A stretch of DNA of 64,000 nucleotides from Elusimicrobiota bacterium (lineage in GTDB: Bacteria; Elusimicrobiota; Elusimicrobia; UBA1565; UBA9628). How positions within the stretch are numbered: position 1 is the first letter of the stretch; every line of letters begins with the position of its first letter. The DNA lies in the NCBI GenBank assembly GCA_003452935.1, contig DMMY01000005.1:157950-221949 (forward strand). The letters are read 5' to 3'. The position numbers and the translations under genes are program-made. A model generated the notes under the pieces. That model worked only from the letters and a program-made list of their open reading frames with translations. It did not search any database and had not been told where the DNA came from. This document shows positions 35,803 to 42,899 of the stretch, one piece after another.

Positions 35803-37974
35803 TCAGTCTCGGCCTTGCGGCTGGCCGTGCTCGATGGCCGAGCGCAGGCGGCGGGCTTCCGCGCGCGTGTCGTCATCAGGCGGCCAGATCGCGAAGGAGG
35901 CTTCGTAGGCGGAGAGGGCTCTCTCGCCTTGGCCCAGGCGGGCCAGGACGCGGGCCAGGAACAGGCTTTGACGGCTCTCTTGAATGCGGGCGTTTACCGA
36001 AGCCGCATCGAGGCTCAGGGAGCCGTCGGATAATGTCCGCGGCGAGAAGAGGTCGATATCGTAGATGGAGTCCGGGCGCCCGGCAAGGAGCGTTGAGTTG
36101 CGTTCCCCTACTTTGTAAACCCTGAAGTCCGGATTTTCATAGACCAATCGGAAATGGCGCAAGGATTCGGGATGGAAATGGAACAGCACGGCGGCCGTGT
36201 CGGGCTCCAGGCGCTTTTCGCCGGACGCATAACGCGGCCCGTCAGGGCTTTCATCCAAGATGTCTTCGGATGAATAGACAAAAAAAACCGCCCCGTATTC
36301 GCGGCAGAAGGCGAGGAAATCTTCCTCGCTGGAGTAGAGGGCGTGGAGGTATCGAGCGACCTTGGCCCTGATCCCGGGGGCCTCGAATTTGGGCTGCAGC
36401 AGGACCGGGGTTCCCGCATAGGTCAGCAAGGAGGGGGAAAGGCCGTAGTTGGCCAGGACCGGCTGGCCGGGGGCATTGCGGGCTAGCCAGCCGATGAGGG
36501 CCCGCTCGTTGGCAAACGCGAGAGCCGGGCGTGGGTCGGGTTTGGACCAGGCGGCGGCAAGCTTCATGAAGGGGTTGAGCCGCGAGGCAGGGGCGAGGGA
36601 TTTGGCGCCCTCGAGCCCGGCTACGACGAGAAATGCGGCGGTCATGCCGGCGGTCTTGAGCCAATGGCGGGGCAGGCTGACCGCGGCCGCGCAAAGAAGG
36701 AATGCCAGCATGGGCATCAAGCGCGCGACCAGCATGGTTCCCGCCAGATAAGCGATGAGGAGCGCGTCGGTCAGCGTGCCTGCGGGATGCCCCCGGGTTT
36801 CTTGCCCGCGCGCCGCCAGGCAGAGCGAGGCCAGCCGCGGCAGGCCGACGAGGGCCAGGGGCAGAAAGCTGAAAAGAGCGAAGCCCGGCTCCGGCGATTG
36901 GAAGGGGCCGGCCCAGAGCAATCGGGCCTGGCCGCTCAGAAGCGACGGGTCGGAAGGCCTTTGCAAGCCGAGGCGCAGCTTGTCCCAAAGCAGGCCGTAG
37001 ACATGGCCGTAAGCAGCGGACTCGCCGGGCCCGGTCGCGAAGCACATGGCCGCCATGGCCGCCAGGCTGATCGCGAGCGCCCGGCGCGGAACTATAAGGG
37101 CGAGCAGCAGGCCATAACCGGGCAGCATGACCGGCGAGCCGAGAAAGGCCGTGTGGCGAAGATGGGGAAAAGCCAGACCGGCGGCCAGGGAAAAAAGCAC
37201 GAGGCACATGGTGCAATAGCGCACGCGGGCCATGGCCGGCGGGTGCTTGCGCCATCTCCAAGCCGTCCAGGCCAAGGCCAGCCAGAGCGCCGCCAGGTGA
37301 AAGCGGGAGAAATGCCAGCTTCCCAGGGCCAGGGCCAGCAGCGCTCCGGAGAGGAAGGCATGAAGCCGGCCAGCCCGGACATCGGGGTCCAGAGCGCAAG
37401 CCAGAAGCGCCAGGTTGGATAACAAAAGAGGCAAGGCGAAACTTTCCAAGCCGTAGGTTCCGATGCCGTTAGCCATGGCTGCCCAAGACAGGGCGAAGGC
37501 GGCGGTCGCGGCCAAGGCCAGGGGCATGGAACGCGATATCCGCCAGCAGAGAACGTAGAGCGCGGGCAGGGCGAGACTCGCCGCTGCGGCCGTCCAAAGA
37601 ATCACAAACCATCGGAAATCCCGGATGGGAACAAAAAGATTCAATGCCCGGAAAGTCCAGCCGGTGGCATGTTCCATCAGGGTGGTCAATTCCTGGCGGG
37701 TGCGGATGCCTTCGGGATACTGGGCCTCCCGATCGATTTCCGGAACGCCGGCTCCGGAGGCGACCATGCGGGCATAGCGATATTGCGCCGCGCTTTCGGC
37801 GCGGAAATAAGCGGTTTCGTCTTCGCTCTGGAAACGCGGCAGGCAGACGCTGTGGCGAGCTCTCAAATGGATCTGGCCCGCGGCCAGCACGGCCAAGAAG
37901 CAGGCTGCCAGCCAGTGCGGGCTGCCTAGCCAGGTCTCGCCGCCGACAGGAAGCCGGATGCGTTGGTCGGGCAT
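35803..37974 (-). CDS. STT3-like GT-C membrane glycosyltransferase
   Basis: 723 residues with about a dozen hydrophobic segments over residues 20-460, then a soluble C-terminal part. After the first segment the loop reads SEDETAYFRAESAAQYRYAR and VPEIDREAQYPEG, resembling the acidic first loop and the PxxDxxxxxPxG pattern of STT3/AglB/PglB oligosaccharyltransferases. The soluble part starts with WLARNAPGQPVLANYGLSP, like the post-membrane region of STT3, but the WWDxG motif is not seen. The last 70 residues resemble one TPR. Ribosome site GGAGG. Acceptor and lipid donor unknown. Confidence 0.7.
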   Translation of the reverse strand: MPDQRIRLPVGGETWLGSPHWLAACFLAVLAAGQIHLRARHSVCLPRFQSEDETAYFRAESAAQYRYARMVASGAGVPEIDREAQYPEGIRTRQELTTLMEHATGWTFRALNLFVPIRDFRWFVILWTAAAASLALPALYVLCWRISRSMPLALAATAAFALSWAAMANGIGTYGLESFALPLLLSNLALLACALDPDVRAGRLHAFLSGALLALALGSWHFSRFHLAALWLALAWTAWRWRKHPPAMARVRYCTMCLVLFSLAAGLAFPHLRHTAFLGSPVMLPGYGLLLALIVPRRALAISLAAMAAMCFATGPGESAAYGHVYGLLWDKLRLGLQRPSDPSLLSGQARLLWAGPFQSPEPGFALFSFLPLALVGLPRLASLCLAARGQETRGHPAGTLTDALLIAYLAGTMLVARLMPMLAFLLCAAAVSLPRHWLKTAGMTAAFLVVAGLEGAKSLAPASRLNPFMKLAAAWSKPDPRPALAFANERALIGWLARNAPGQPVLANYGLSPSLLTYAGTPVLLQPKFEAPGIRAKVARYLHALYSSEEDFLAFCREYGAVFFVYSSEDILDESPDGPRYASGEKRLEPDTAAVLFHFHPESLRHFRLVYENPDFRVYKVGERNSTLLAGRPDSIYDIDLFSPRTLSDGSLSLDAASVNARIQESRQSLFLARVLARLGQGERALSAYEASFAIWPPDDDTRAEARRLRSAIEHGQPQGRD

Positions 37975-38003
37975 TTGCCTCCGAGGGGCTAAACTGATAA
38001 AAT
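37975..38003 (+). promoter_or_regulatory. Predicted promoter of tRNA-Glu
   Basis: TTGCCT at 37975-37980 and TAAAAT at 37998-38003 are 17 bases apart; TGA precedes the -10. The predicted start near 38010 leaves a leader of about 20 bases before the tRNA. Confidence 0.55.
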
Positions 38004-38030
38004 GCTTTTCTATTTGCTCCGGGTTCTGGT

Positions 38031-38107
38031 GGCGCGTTCGTCTAGCGGCCTAGGACGCTGCCCTCTCAAGGCAGAGATCACGGGTTCAAATCCCGTACGC
38101 GCCACCA
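38031..38107 (+). tRNA. tRNA-Glu (anticodon CTC)
   Basis: Acceptor GGCGCGT/ACGCGCC, anticodon stem CTGCC/GGCAG with loop CTCTCAA (anticodon CTC), T-arm ACGGG-TTCAAAT-CCCGT-like, discriminator A at 38104 and encoded CCA at 38105-38107. The CTC anticodon reads GAG, which suits a GC-rich genome. A run of seven T follows at 38117-38123. Confidence 0.95.
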
Positions 38108-38218
38108 GACCCCGGATTTTTTTCTGCCGCGTGAATTTCCCCGCCGTCACTCAAGCCATTATATCTTAGCTGGCACCGGACTGCTGAAATTCCTTGGGCG
38201 CTGCTTATCGGAGAATGG

Positions 38219-38294
38219 AAAAAAGCCGGCGCCCAAGGGAAAATGACCCGCCGCCCGTTGGGGCGGAAACGACGGGCCCGTTCCCTTGCGCGCC
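38219..38294 (-). terminator. Long nested-hairpin terminator of the SWIB gene
   Basis: On the minus strand a 14-bp outer stem (38281-38294 with 38228-38241, one mismatch) encloses an inner CCGCCC/GGGCGG hairpin and is followed by TTTTTT (38224-38219). It lies about 30 bases after the SWIB stop codon. The size, about 67 bases, is large for a simple terminator, so a stable small RNA 3' end is also possible. Confidence 0.65.
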
Positions 38295-38326
38295 GCTAGA
38301 CTCTTGGAGCGTTTCCTGTTATCGGC

Positions 38327-38572
38327 TTAGCTGAGGTGCTTGCTGACGAGCTTGGTCATCTCGAACATGTTGACCTGGCTCTTCCCGAAAATTTCCTTGA
38401 GCGTCTCGTCAGTGTTGATGTTGCGCTTGTTCTTGGTATCCTGGAGCTTGTTCTTCTTGATGTAGGCCCACAGCTTCTTGACGACTTCGGTGCGAGGCAG
38501 GGGCTTGGAGCCTACGACCTTGGCGAGCTCGGCGCTGGGCGTAAGTTCTTTCATGAAGGCATTTTTTGCCAT
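38327..38572 (-). CDS. SWIB/MDM2-domain protein
   Basis: 81 residues, essentially one SWIB domain: LTPSAELAKVVGSKPLPRTE, VVKKLWAYIKKNKLQD, KRNINTDETLKEIFGKSQ, VNMFEMTKLVSKHL. In eukaryotes SWIB occurs in chromatin remodelers; bacterial stand-alone versions are known in Chlamydia, where one is fused to topoisomerase I, and in a few other phyla. Lys-rich, so a nucleoid-associated role is likely. ATG 38572 has AAGG close upstream; the frame continues upstream without conservation. Confidence 0.9.
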   Translation of the reverse strand: MAKNAFMKELTPSAELAKVVGSKPLPRTEVVKKLWAYIKKNKLQDTKNKRNINTDETLKEIFGKSQVNMFEMTKLVSKHLS

Positions 38573-38798
38573 GTCCTTATGTCTCCTTGATGAGTCTGGT
38601 TGACCGGATTGCGGACCATTGTTGCATGATTTGCCGCGCGAGGTCAAGGACTTCTCTCGGGTCTGGGGTCGCGCGGCTTGTTTCTGAACGGATAGGCTCG
38701 GAACGATTCCGGCGCGATAACCTCGCCGCTGCGGAGCGCGTTCCAATTTGTCTTCCTGCGCCTCGAACGTGGCGCGAAGAGAGTTTGGGTGCGCGGAC

Positions 38799-39020
38799 TC
38801 AGCTTTGGCAGATGCCGCGCATGAGCTGGGACGGCGTGACCGTCAAGGCTTGGGCAATGCTGCAGAGGGTGGTGAGGCTAGGGGCCTTGGTTCCGCGTTC
38901 GATATGGCCCAAAAACGTATAGTGAATCCCAGCTTGTTCACTGAGCTCCTCTTGAGACAAACGCCGCAGCAAGCGCAATCGACGGATATTGGCTCCCAGG
39001 GTTTTCTTGGGCGTGACCAT
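38799..39020 (-). CDS. XRE-family helix-turn-helix regulator
   Basis: 73 residues forming one Cro/C1-type HTH: IRRLRLLRRLSQEELSEQAG, then the recognition helix IHYTFLGHIERGTKAPSL and TTLCSIAQALTVTPSQL. No sensor domain. It lies between the SWIB gene and namZ, separate from both by about 200 bases, so it is probably transcribed alone; targets cannot be told from sequence. TGCTATCTG near the start may be its own -10 region. Confidence 0.88.
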   Translation of the reverse strand: MVTPKKTLGANIRRLRLLRRLSQEELSEQAGIHYTFLGHIERGTKAPSLTTLCSIAQALTVTPSQLMRGICQS

Positions 39021-39219
39021 TGTCAGATAGCATAACCCATTAAAGGCCTTCTTGGGAACAGACTCTTAGACGCATTGATTCCGCGTCCTCTGGACATGGC
39101 GGCGCTGCTGGCCGCGATAACTTCTGCGGGATCCTGATCTGCGACGATGTTCCGTGGTTTTGCGTTCTTGCCGGCCTGCATGAATACGCCCCGGTCCGGA
39201 GGGGCGCAAGAATGCCTGG

Positions 39220-40419
39220 CTAATACAGCAGGAATTTTTTCCTGGCCGCGTCAAAGGGGCGCCAGGATTTTTCAAAGTCCGCGAGGATTTTTTTAGGCGG
39301 GTCCTGGGACGAGAATACGGCGCGGTAAATGTTGCTTCCCACCATGAGCGCGGCTCCGGCCTTTTCCATGCGAAAGGATTCGGCCTTGATATCGCGAAGA
39401 GCGCATACGGCATGGACGAAGATATCCAGGCCGCGCAGCCGGCGCCGATCCAGGATTTCGATGCTGATGCCTTGGCAGGCCTGGCCCGCATAGAGGTCCG
39501 CCGTGGGAGTCCGGGCCTCGAAGCGGAAGCGCACTCCGGGCAGCGCGGCGGCTTTAAGGATCCGGACCAGCCGCTGGGCGTCGAGCCACGGCGCCCCGAA
39601 CCAGAGAAAGGGGGAGTCGGTCCCCCGGCCCACCGACACGTTGGTGGACTCGAAGCAGCCGATGCCCGGGTAAAGAAGAGCCGCGTCCAGGCTGCGGATG
39701 TTCGGGGAGGGATTGATCCAGCGATATCCGGTTCCGTCATGAAGCGTGTCGCGGGTCCAGCCCTGCAGAGCGATCACGCTGAGTTTGAGCTTGAGTCCCT
39801 TGGCCTCGGCATGGAGGAGGGCCATCTCGCCCGCGGTTAGGCCGTGCCGGACCGGGACCGGGTAGTAGCCCGTGAAATCAAAGGGGCCTTCCAGGACGGG
39901 TCCTTCGAGAGTCGCGCCGCCGAGGGGGTTGGGACGGTCCAGGACCACGAACTCGATGCCGCGCTTGGAGGCTTCCTCCATGCAATAGCCCATGGTGGTA
40001 AGAAAGGTGTAGAAACGGGCGCCCACGTCCTGGATGTCAAAGACCAGGACGTCGATGCCTTTGAGCATGCTGTCGGTCGGACGCTTGGTCTTTCCGTAAA
40101 GGCTATAGATCGGCAATCCGGTGGCGGGATCCACGGAGTTGTCCACCACGACCCCGTCGGCCAAATTCCCGCGGAAGCCGTGCTCCGGGCTGAAGATGGC
40201 GACGAGGGTCAGCTTCTTGGATGCATGAAGGACGTCCACCGTGCTGCGGCCCGACCAATCAACGCCCGTCTGATTGGTGATGATGCCGACCCGTTTGCCT
40301 TGCAGGGCCGCGAAATTCGAGCGTTCCAAAACATCGACGCCGGCCAGCATGCCGGCGGCGGGGCGCGCCCAGACCGTCAGGGCCAAGGCCAGCAGGGCGC
40401 ATCCGATTCTTGAATTCAT
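39220..40419 (-). CDS. namZ: NamZ-type exo-beta-N-acetylmuramidase (DUF1343)
   Basis: 399 residues with a signal peptide (CALLALALTVWARPAAG). DUF1343 motifs: GVDVLERSNF, KRVGIITNQTGVD, FSPEHGFRG, YSLYGKTKRPT, VLVFDIQDVGARFYT and VVLDRPNPLGG. NamZ of Bacillus subtilis removes MurNAc from the non-reducing end of peptidoglycan fragments, so this is probably a wall-recycling or scavenging enzyme outside the inner membrane. TATATA lies seven bases before ATG and no Shine-Dalgarno is visible. No MurNAc catabolic partners (MurQ, MurP) are in the window. Confidence 0.92.
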   Translation of the reverse strand: MNSRIGCALLALALTVWARPAAGMLAGVDVLERSNFAALQGKRVGIITNQTGVDWSGRSTVDVLHASKKLTLVAIFSPEHGFRGNLADGVVVDNSVDPATGLPIYSLYGKTKRPTDSMLKGIDVLVFDIQDVGARFYTFLTTMGYCMEEASKRGIEFVVLDRPNPLGGATLEGPVLEGPFDFTGYYPVPVRHGLTAGEMALLHAEAKGLKLKLSVIALQGWTRDTLHDGTGYRWINPSPNIRSLDAALLYPGIGCFESTNVSVGRGTDSPFLWFGAPWLDAQRLVRILKAAALPGVRFRFEARTPTADLYAGQACQGISIEILDRRRLRGLDIFVHAVCALRDIKAESFRMEKAGAALMVGSNIYRAVFSSQDPPKKILADFEKSWRPFDAARKKFLLY

Positions 40420-40426
40420 GACAACC

Positions 40427-40432
40427 TATATA
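40427..40432 (-). promoter_or_regulatory. -10-like element for namZ
   Basis: TATATA on the minus strand ends seven bases before the namZ ATG; an overlapping extended alternative, TGGTATGAT, lies directly upstream. Either gives a leader of zero to about seven bases. Confidence 0.4.
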
Positions 40433-40482
40433 ATCATACCACAGCTAGGCCGCCGCGGAACCGCTTAAAATTTAGAAAAAAA

Positions 40483-40938
40483 TCAAAGGTGGGATGAGTC
40501 GAAACGGCGCCGGGCCGCGATGCGCGCCATCTCCGCCTGGGCTGACGGGTTTTGCCTGAGCACGAATTCAAAATCAGCGGCCACGAGGGTGAATAACTGG
40601 GAGGTCTCCAAACAGGAGACTTCAGCGGTGCGGGGGCTGCGCGAGACGAGCGCTATTTCTCCGAAGAAATCGCCCGGGCCCAAGGTGGCGACGGTCCGGC
40701 GCAAGCTGAGCAGTCCTTTCTTAACCCTGACGATGACCCTGCCGACGTGGACGATATAGAACGCGTCTCCCGGCTCGCCTTGGCGGAACACGGTCTCGCC
40801 CTGGGCATAGCTGTAAAGCGAGATGTGGGGCAGGACCGCGTCGATCTGCCCCACGGTCAGGGGGGAGAAGAAGTCCACCTTGCGCAGGGCGCGAGCCAGA
40901 AAGCTTTGCTGCGGCGCGGAGACTTGGAGCTTGATCAT
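40483..40938 (-). CDS. Cyclic-nucleotide-binding domain protein
   Basis: 151 residues forming a single Crp-like cNMP-binding domain with no DNA-binding or enzyme part. LRKVDFFSPLTVGQIDAVLPH starts the fold (read here in pieces), QGETVFRQGEPGDAFYIV and the phosphate-binding cassette FGEIALVSRSPRTAEV are typical; the Arg that contacts the cyclic phosphate is in PRTAEV. It could be a stand-alone regulatory subunit. TATTAT lies 14 bases before the ATG. Next to the LpxL-like gene, 39 bases apart, same strand. Confidence 0.85.
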   Translation of the reverse strand: MIKLQVSAPQQSFLARALRKVDFFSPLTVGQIDAVLPHISLYSYAQGETVFRQGEPGDAFYIVHVGRVIVRVKKGLLSLRRTVATLGPGDFFGEIALVSRSPRTAEVSCLETSQLFTLVAADFEFVLRQNPSAQAEMARIAARRRFDSSHL

Positions 40939-40977
40939 GGAGTCGTTGCCCGATAATAGCTTGTTTGCCCGGGCCGG

Positions 40978-41880
40978 TCAACGCGCCGGGCCGGGCTTCA
41001 AGTTCTTGAACCGTCGATGGACCCATAACCATTGGGCCGGATTGGCGCGGATAATTTTCTCGATCTGGAGCGCCACGGCGGAGGCGACGCGGCGTGAGTC
41101 TTGCAGCTCCGGCCCCAGGTCGAGCTCCTCGGACATGACGATGCGCAGACGGCCGTCAGGCTCGCGCTTTTGCAGCGCGGGAATGATGGCCGCGCCGGTG
41201 CGCAGGGCCAGGGGGCCTATCGCGGCCAGGCTGTCGACCTCGATCCCGAAGAAGGGCACGGGGATGCCCATGGGCGGCGGCATATACTGATCCCCTGCAA
41301 AGCCGATGGCGCCGCCCTTGCGCAAAGCTTTCATGATCGCGGGCACGGTCCGGGGTTGATACACGCTCTGGCAGCCGACGGAGAGCCTTTGGGCCTCGAT
41401 GCGTTTGTGCAGCCATTCCGGCTTGAGATGCCTTGTTACCAGGGTCAGGGGGATGCCGTTTATGCCGCCGATGCCCACCATCAGCTCCCAGTTTGCGAAG
41501 TGGCCGGAGATGAAAAGCACGCCCTTGCCCCGGTCATGGGCCCGTTTCCAGTTTGCATAACCTTCCAAGACCGTAACGCGCCGGGTGTAGGCCCGGTAAT
41601 GGCCCGGGACCGGGGAGAAAAAGTGCAGTATCTCCAGGGCGAGTATGCCATAATGGCGGTAGTTCTCTTCCAGGAGGCGCTCCCGCTGCTCCAAGGAGAG
41701 TTCCGGCAGGCAGCGGGCCATGTTTTCGCGGGCGATTTTCTTGCGCTTCCAGTCAAGGACGAGGAGAGTCCTTCCCAGGGCTTGGCCGAGTCTCATCTCC
41801 AAGGGCCGGGGCAGGACGGTGACGAAGGAGCCGGCGCAGAAGAGAACCAAGCGCAGCAGGCCGGAGAGGAGCGGGTTCAC
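40978..41880 (-). CDS. LpxL/HtrB-type lipid A (or related) acyltransferase
   Basis: 300 residues. N-terminal hydrophobic anchor (LLRLVLFCAGSFVTVL), then the lysophospholipid-acyltransferase fold with the HX4E catalytic motif GHFANWE (His127, Glu132), GCQSVYQPR, GFAGDQYMPPPMGIPVPFFG and HRRFK near the end. Family members add secondary acyl chains to Kdo-lipid IVA, which points to a diderm envelope. Start is GTG 41880, six bases after GATAAT on the minus strand, with no ribosome site. Divergent from the TRL-like gene at 41965. Confidence 0.9.
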   Translation of the reverse strand: MNPLLSGLLRLVLFCAGSFVTVLPRPLEMRLGQALGRTLLVLDWKRKKIARENMARCLPELSLEQRERLLEENYRHYGILALEILHFFSPVPGHYRAYTRRVTVLEGYANWKRAHDRGKGVLFISGHFANWELMVGIGGINGIPLTLVTRHLKPEWLHKRIEAQRLSVGCQSVYQPRTVPAIMKALRKGGAIGFAGDQYMPPPMGIPVPFFGIEVDSLAAIGPLALRTGAAIIPALQKREPDGRLRIVMSEELDLGPELQDSRRVASAVALQIEKIIRANPAQWLWVHRRFKNLKPGPAR

Positions 41881-41951
41881 ATGGTCATTATCTCGATTTT
41901 AAGGAAACCTTGCAATACTCCGAACCCGCGACGCGCGGCCCGGGACAATGC

Positions 41952-41957
41952 TACGAT
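41952..41957 (+). promoter_or_regulatory. -10 element (TGCTACGAT) for the TRL-like operon
   Basis: Extended -10 TGC-TACGAT, with the hexamer ending seven bases before the ATG of the first TRL-like gene. It faces the minus-strand GATAAT at 41887-41892 of the divergent acyltransferase gene. Confidence 0.45.
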
Positions 41958-41964
41958 AAAGAAT

Positions 41965-42309
41965 ATGAGGAATATATGCTTTCTGGCTGCGCTTGCCGGA
42001 GCGTCGTGCGGCTGCGGCATGCTTTACACGAACATTCAAAGCCCCCGCTCCTACCGTTCCGCTTCTCCCGCCGAGGTGAAGTCCTCGGCGGGCGACCAGA
42101 CCGTCACCGGCGAGGCCTGCAACCGATCCCTGCTCTATCTTTTCGCCTGGGGCGACGGCGGCTATATCGCCGCGACCGAGAAAGCCCTGTCCGGCCGTCC
42201 CGACTCCATCCTCTACGACGTCAAGTGCGACATGAAGGTCAACGCCTACGTCCTGGGACTTTATGCTCGAGTCTGCACCAAGGTCACGGGCAAGGCCGCG
42301 AAGCTGTGA
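41965..42309 (+). CDS. TRL-like lipoprotein, copy 1
   Basis: 114 residues. Signal peptide with a lipobox-like LAGASC/CGC, then LYTNIQSPRSY, the turn GEACNRSLLYLFAWGDGGYIAATEKAL and VNAYVLGLYARVCTKVTGKA. This is the pattern of the TRL family: small outer-membrane lipoproteins with two cysteines and a WGD-G motif, best known from spirochetes and proteobacteria, without a defined function. Its stop overlaps the start of the following paralog (GTGA). Confidence 0.75.
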   Translation: MRNICFLAALAGASCGCGMLYTNIQSPRSYRSASPAEVKSSAGDQTVTGEACNRSLLYLFAWGDGGYIAATEKALSGRPDSILYDVKCDMKVNAYVLGLYARVCTKVTGKAAKL

Positions 42310-42761
42310 ACTGGCTTCTGCTGGCGTCTCTGGCCGCGGCCCGCATCGCCGCAGGACAGGAGGAGTCCAGCGTGGCTAGTCCCGGTCTTATCCAGCCCGG
42401 CGGGATGATGATTTTTTATGCTTCGGAGGGACCGCTTTCTTTCGTGACCCCGACGCCGGGCGAGTTGCCGGCGGGGGCCCTGGACGCGGGCGAGGTCCGG
42501 GACCGGCGCTGCCAGCACGGTCTCTCCATCCCAATCGCCGCCCAGCTGCGGCCCACCACCGTCTCCGGCGCGGCCGGCGACGGGGGCTATCGCCGGATAT
42601 TGGAGGAGATTCTCAAGAAGCGGCCGGAACTCGCCGGCATCTATGATGTGAAGGTGGATTTGCGGGTCTTGAGCATCCTGGGCTTCTACAGACGCACTTG
42701 CACCCTGATTCTGGCGCGGGGCTTTCGGCTTGCCGGCAACGGCTCTTCCGGCGTTCGTTGA
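42306..42761 (+). CDS. TRL-like exported protein, copy 2
   Basis: 151 residues, GTG start overlapping copy 1. Signal peptide (NWLLLASLAAARIAAGQ), then a diverged TRL-like domain: RRCQHGLSIPIAAQL, SGAAGDGGYRRILEEIL, YDVKVDLRVLSILGFYRRTC. The order (first Cys, GDGGY, ILxDVKxD, YxRxC) parallels copy 1, so the two look like a diverged tandem duplication. No lipobox is obvious, so this one may be free in the periplasm. Confidence 0.7.
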   Translation: MNWLLLASLAAARIAAGQEESSVASPGLIQPGGMMIFYASEGPLSFVTPTPGELPAGALDAGEVRDRRCQHGLSIPIAAQLRPTTVSGAAGDGGYRRILEEILKKRPELAGIYDVKVDLRVLSILGFYRRTCTLILARGFRLAGNGSSGVR

Positions 42762-42815
42762 GGGCCGCTGCGACGGGCGCGGCAACAATTCCTTAATCCT
42801 CATGGCGCCAGGCGC

Positions 42816-42824
42816 TGGTATAAT
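42816..42824 (+). promoter_or_regulatory. Extended -10 promoter (TGGTATAAT)
   Basis: TG-G-TATAAT, a perfect extended -10, lies 75 bases before the GYF_2 protein gene. No convincing -35 is seen. The transcript would begin near 42831 with a leader of about 70 bases. Confidence 0.6.
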
Positions 42825-42899
42825 GATGCGGCCTGCCCAAGGGGGGCCCTAGCTTCGCAACGCGTCCGTTGGGATGAGATTTCCAGGAAAACTCAAGAT

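Noticed and set aside
36664..37422. 252-residue plus-strand open frame opposite the STT3-like gene
   Set aside because: Gly/Gln/Arg-rich shadow of a membrane-protein gene.
39187..39206. Short CGCCCC/GGGGCG hairpin just after namZ
   Set aside because: Six base pairs and no T-tract; too weak to call a terminator.
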